This document shows positions 62,184 to 64,000 of a DNA stretch of 64,000 bases, in pieces. Location of the stretch: contig CM055097.1 of NCBI GenBank assembly GCA_029204225.1, positions 73,481,552-73,545,551 on the forward strand, in the 5' to 3' direction. The position numbers were made by a program, and so were the translations under genes. This DNA is from Diphasiastrum complanatum (Eukaryota > Streptophyta > Lycopodiopsida > Lycopodiales > Lycopodiaceae). The first letter of the stretch is position 1. Each line of letters opens with the position of its first letter. Below the pieces are notes generated by a model, which searched no databases, had not been told where the DNA came from, and saw only the letters and a program-made list of their open reading frames with translations.

Positions 62184-62838
62184 TGTGAAAATTGTCAACA
62201 TTTCCTAGCTAGTTTGAGGCCTAAATTGGCTAAAATTGTAAATAGTTTTGGTTCTGGAGTTTCACACGTGTGAACCAGGCCACAATGTTTTTATTTACTG
62301 TATTTTTTCAGTATGATGAAGTGTCAAACTTCATACCCTTCAAAATGAGACCATTTTGATGTATTTTGGTCATATAAGCCATTTTTAGCTATTTTTCCTA
62401 TATAGGGAATATCTAGGGTCAAGTACCTTCTAGAGAGAGGAGAGAGAGTCATCTTCCTCATCCATAAATAGTAGGGAAGTCGTGGAGAACAGGTTGGAGA
62501 AACCTTTTGTATGCTTCATTGAGATCAATAGATCATTGTCATTGTTTCTTCCTCCATTGAGAGCATTGTTGTGTGTATTGTCTTCAAGCTATTGTGTATG
62601 ATCTTAGGTGCTTTCCAAAAGTGATAGGCTGATGTATTATGGACTGTATAATGCTATTTTGGGCCGCACTTGATGTTTATGGAAGTTTCCATTTGTGATA
62701 AATGCTTTTTGATCAAGTTCTTTGCATTCTAGGTAGCATAGAATGTGTTGCCAATTCCTAGCTTATGTAGTTTGGAGTGCAAGCATTCAAGCCAATGATC
62801 TTGGAGTTTAGATCCACTTAGGATCTGTATTTTTCACA
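62184..62838 (+). repeat. Copia E 5' LTR (655 bp)
   Basis: Starts TGTGAAAATTGTCAAC and ends TTTTTCACA next to a primer site. TATA-like CCATAAATAGTAGG near 62,461. CACACGTGTG at 62,263-62,272. Related at its ends to Copia B. Confidence 0.75.
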
Positions 62839-62850
62839 TGGTATCAGAGC
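62839..62850 (+). other. Copia E primer-binding site
   Basis: TGGTATCAGAGC adjoining the LTR; initiator-Met-tRNA type. Confidence 0.9.
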
Positions 62851-63451
62851 TGGTTGGCTTCTATTTACAGTAAGTATTCCATTTTTGGTGATATTTGGAT
62901 GTTTGATCAAGTTCTAGCATGATTTTGCATTGCTTTGTTGATCAAATCTTACTAACCTTTGTTTTGTGAGTTGAACTTGTGGATCAAAAGCATATTTCAG
63001 GTCTATTGAAGATCAGAGGCTGAAAAGAAACTATTTTGGATCAGATCATAACACCTAATCATTTGTGATTGTGAGGCTTGTGCATATTCAATACTAACAA
63101 TGTTCTTTTCAATCCTATTGTTGACAATCTCCATTCTTGGATGAACACTCTCCTTAAGTGGATGAAACTTCTCCTTAAGTGGATGACAAATGCTCTTTTG
63201 AGTGAGTTGTAATTCTCCTAAAGGCTGAGCAAAGCTCCCATTTGGATGAAAGATCCCCTTTTTTGGGTGAACATATTGTAAGCTCCATTGTGAAGAGCAT
63301 ATTGTAAAGATTGTCATCAATTTTGGCATAAATTTTGGTGTACTTTGTTGAGCATGTAAGTAACTCTCCTTATGTAATTTGATTGGAGCATTTGCTGGAA
63401 GGTGTTAACCATTATGCAAGTGTGTTTTCAGGTTCTTAACAGGTTGAGGAA
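62851..63451 (+). mobile_element. Copia E leader
   Basis: About 600 bp without coding similarity. It contains a short repeat CTCCTTAAGTGGATGA at 63,150-63,190. Another LTR-like start follows at 63,452, so either the element is very short or a second LTR has inserted in its leader. Confidence 0.5.
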
Positions 63452-64000
63452 TGTGAAAAATTGTCAACTAGTAGTATTTTCCTAACTTGAGATTTTGTAG
63501 GCCTATGGCCAAATAAAAGTTAGAGATAGGTTCATACATGTATGTAGAGGCCCAAAGTATGTGTACACTACTTTTGAGGTCACATTAATTAGAGGAGGTC
63601 GAGTGTGGAGCTCTTCTATTGGCTCATAATTTGGTGCATTCCTATTTGACCAAATTTCTAGGTATATGGGTGAATCCTATTGGACCCCAATTTTAGCCTA
63701 TCATAAGACAAGTGGCCAAGAGGCACTATGGCTGCTATAAATAGCCATCTCCACGAGTATGTACACATCTCATTTTCATTCTATTGAATGAATGTTATGC
63801 TCTTTGAAGATCCATCTTCTTCTCTCTCACTTTTTTGTTCATATCTTGCATTCTAGCCACTAGAATTGTGATTTCTTTGTTGCTATGGCTTCACACGTGT
63901 GAAATGCAGGTTGTAGGCTCTGAAGTACGGACAGGGACAGCAAGTTTCTGTTTGTGGAAGCTTATGATCAGATTTTGATGTTTAGTTGATGTTTAGTATG
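63452..64000 (+). repeat. LTR, partial (runs off the window)
   Basis: Starts TGTGAAAAATTGTCAACTAG. TATA (GCTATAAATAGCC) near 63,740, one CCTATTGGACC near 63,677, and CACACGTGTG at 63,892-63,901. Promoter layout resembles family X copy 1. The end lies outside the window. Confidence 0.6.

Noticed and set aside
63452-64000. TRIM-type miniature element from LTRs at 62,184 and 63,452
   Set aside because: The two LTRs are only similar at their ends and promoter layout, and the second runs off the window, so a pair cannot be shown.

Overview
The window comes from a plant nuclear genome. The clearest evidence is a complete, intron-containing GARP (G2-like) transcription factor gene of a plant-only clade, together with many Ty1/Copia elements that use the plant initiator-Met-tRNA primer site. 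The species cannot be told from the sequence. Short introns, very long GA/CT runs and nested old retrotransposons suit an angiosperm, possibly an early-diverging one, but that is a guess.

Layout. 1-1,700: two diverged copies of the same two-exon piece of an unrecognised gene, arranged head to head. 2,374-2,767: a recent 207-bp-period tandem duplication. 4,278-6,997: TATA box, two tiny upstream ORFs and a five-exon GARP gene (454 aa, EAR-type LxLxL motif); this is the only convincing intact host gene. 9,352-11,952: the most unusual block. A truncated CENH3/CENP-A-like histone reading frame points left and an unrecognised acidic protein frame points right. Between their TATA boxes lie 263 bp with six CACGTG G-boxes, and both leaders carry the same roughly 20-nt motif in paired opposite orientations.

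12,884-63,452 is mostly a graveyard of LTR retrotransposons: Copia elements or pieces (12,884-16,936; 20,395-23,480; 24,725-30,520; 38,590-39,400; 41,805-46,560; 58,270-59,880; 62,184 onward) and Ty3/Gypsy-type pieces (17,107-20,179; 30,840-32,600; 36,490-36,725; 49,441-50,215; 57,140-58,115; 59,930-61,432). None looks whole. Two solo LTRs of one family have exact 5-bp target duplications (TCTTC and TCTTG), and both sit in Gypsy gag sequence. One of them contains a 128-bp GA run grown from a CT-rich stretch of the LTR. Non-LTR curiosities among these pieces are a DNA amino-methyltransferase C-terminal fragment (23,985-24,642), a SWIM-like transposase fragment (about 55,510-56,278), a 3.6-kb array rich in GTACCAAAG (32,780-36,490), a microsatellite cluster (47,887-49,126) and a GTGAATACTCATGAAT minisatellite (51,925-52,240).

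How parts work together: only two gene-level relationships can be argued, the GARP gene with its own promoter and leader, and the divergent CENH3-like/acidic pair sharing one G-box promoter. The rest records insertion, recombination and decay.
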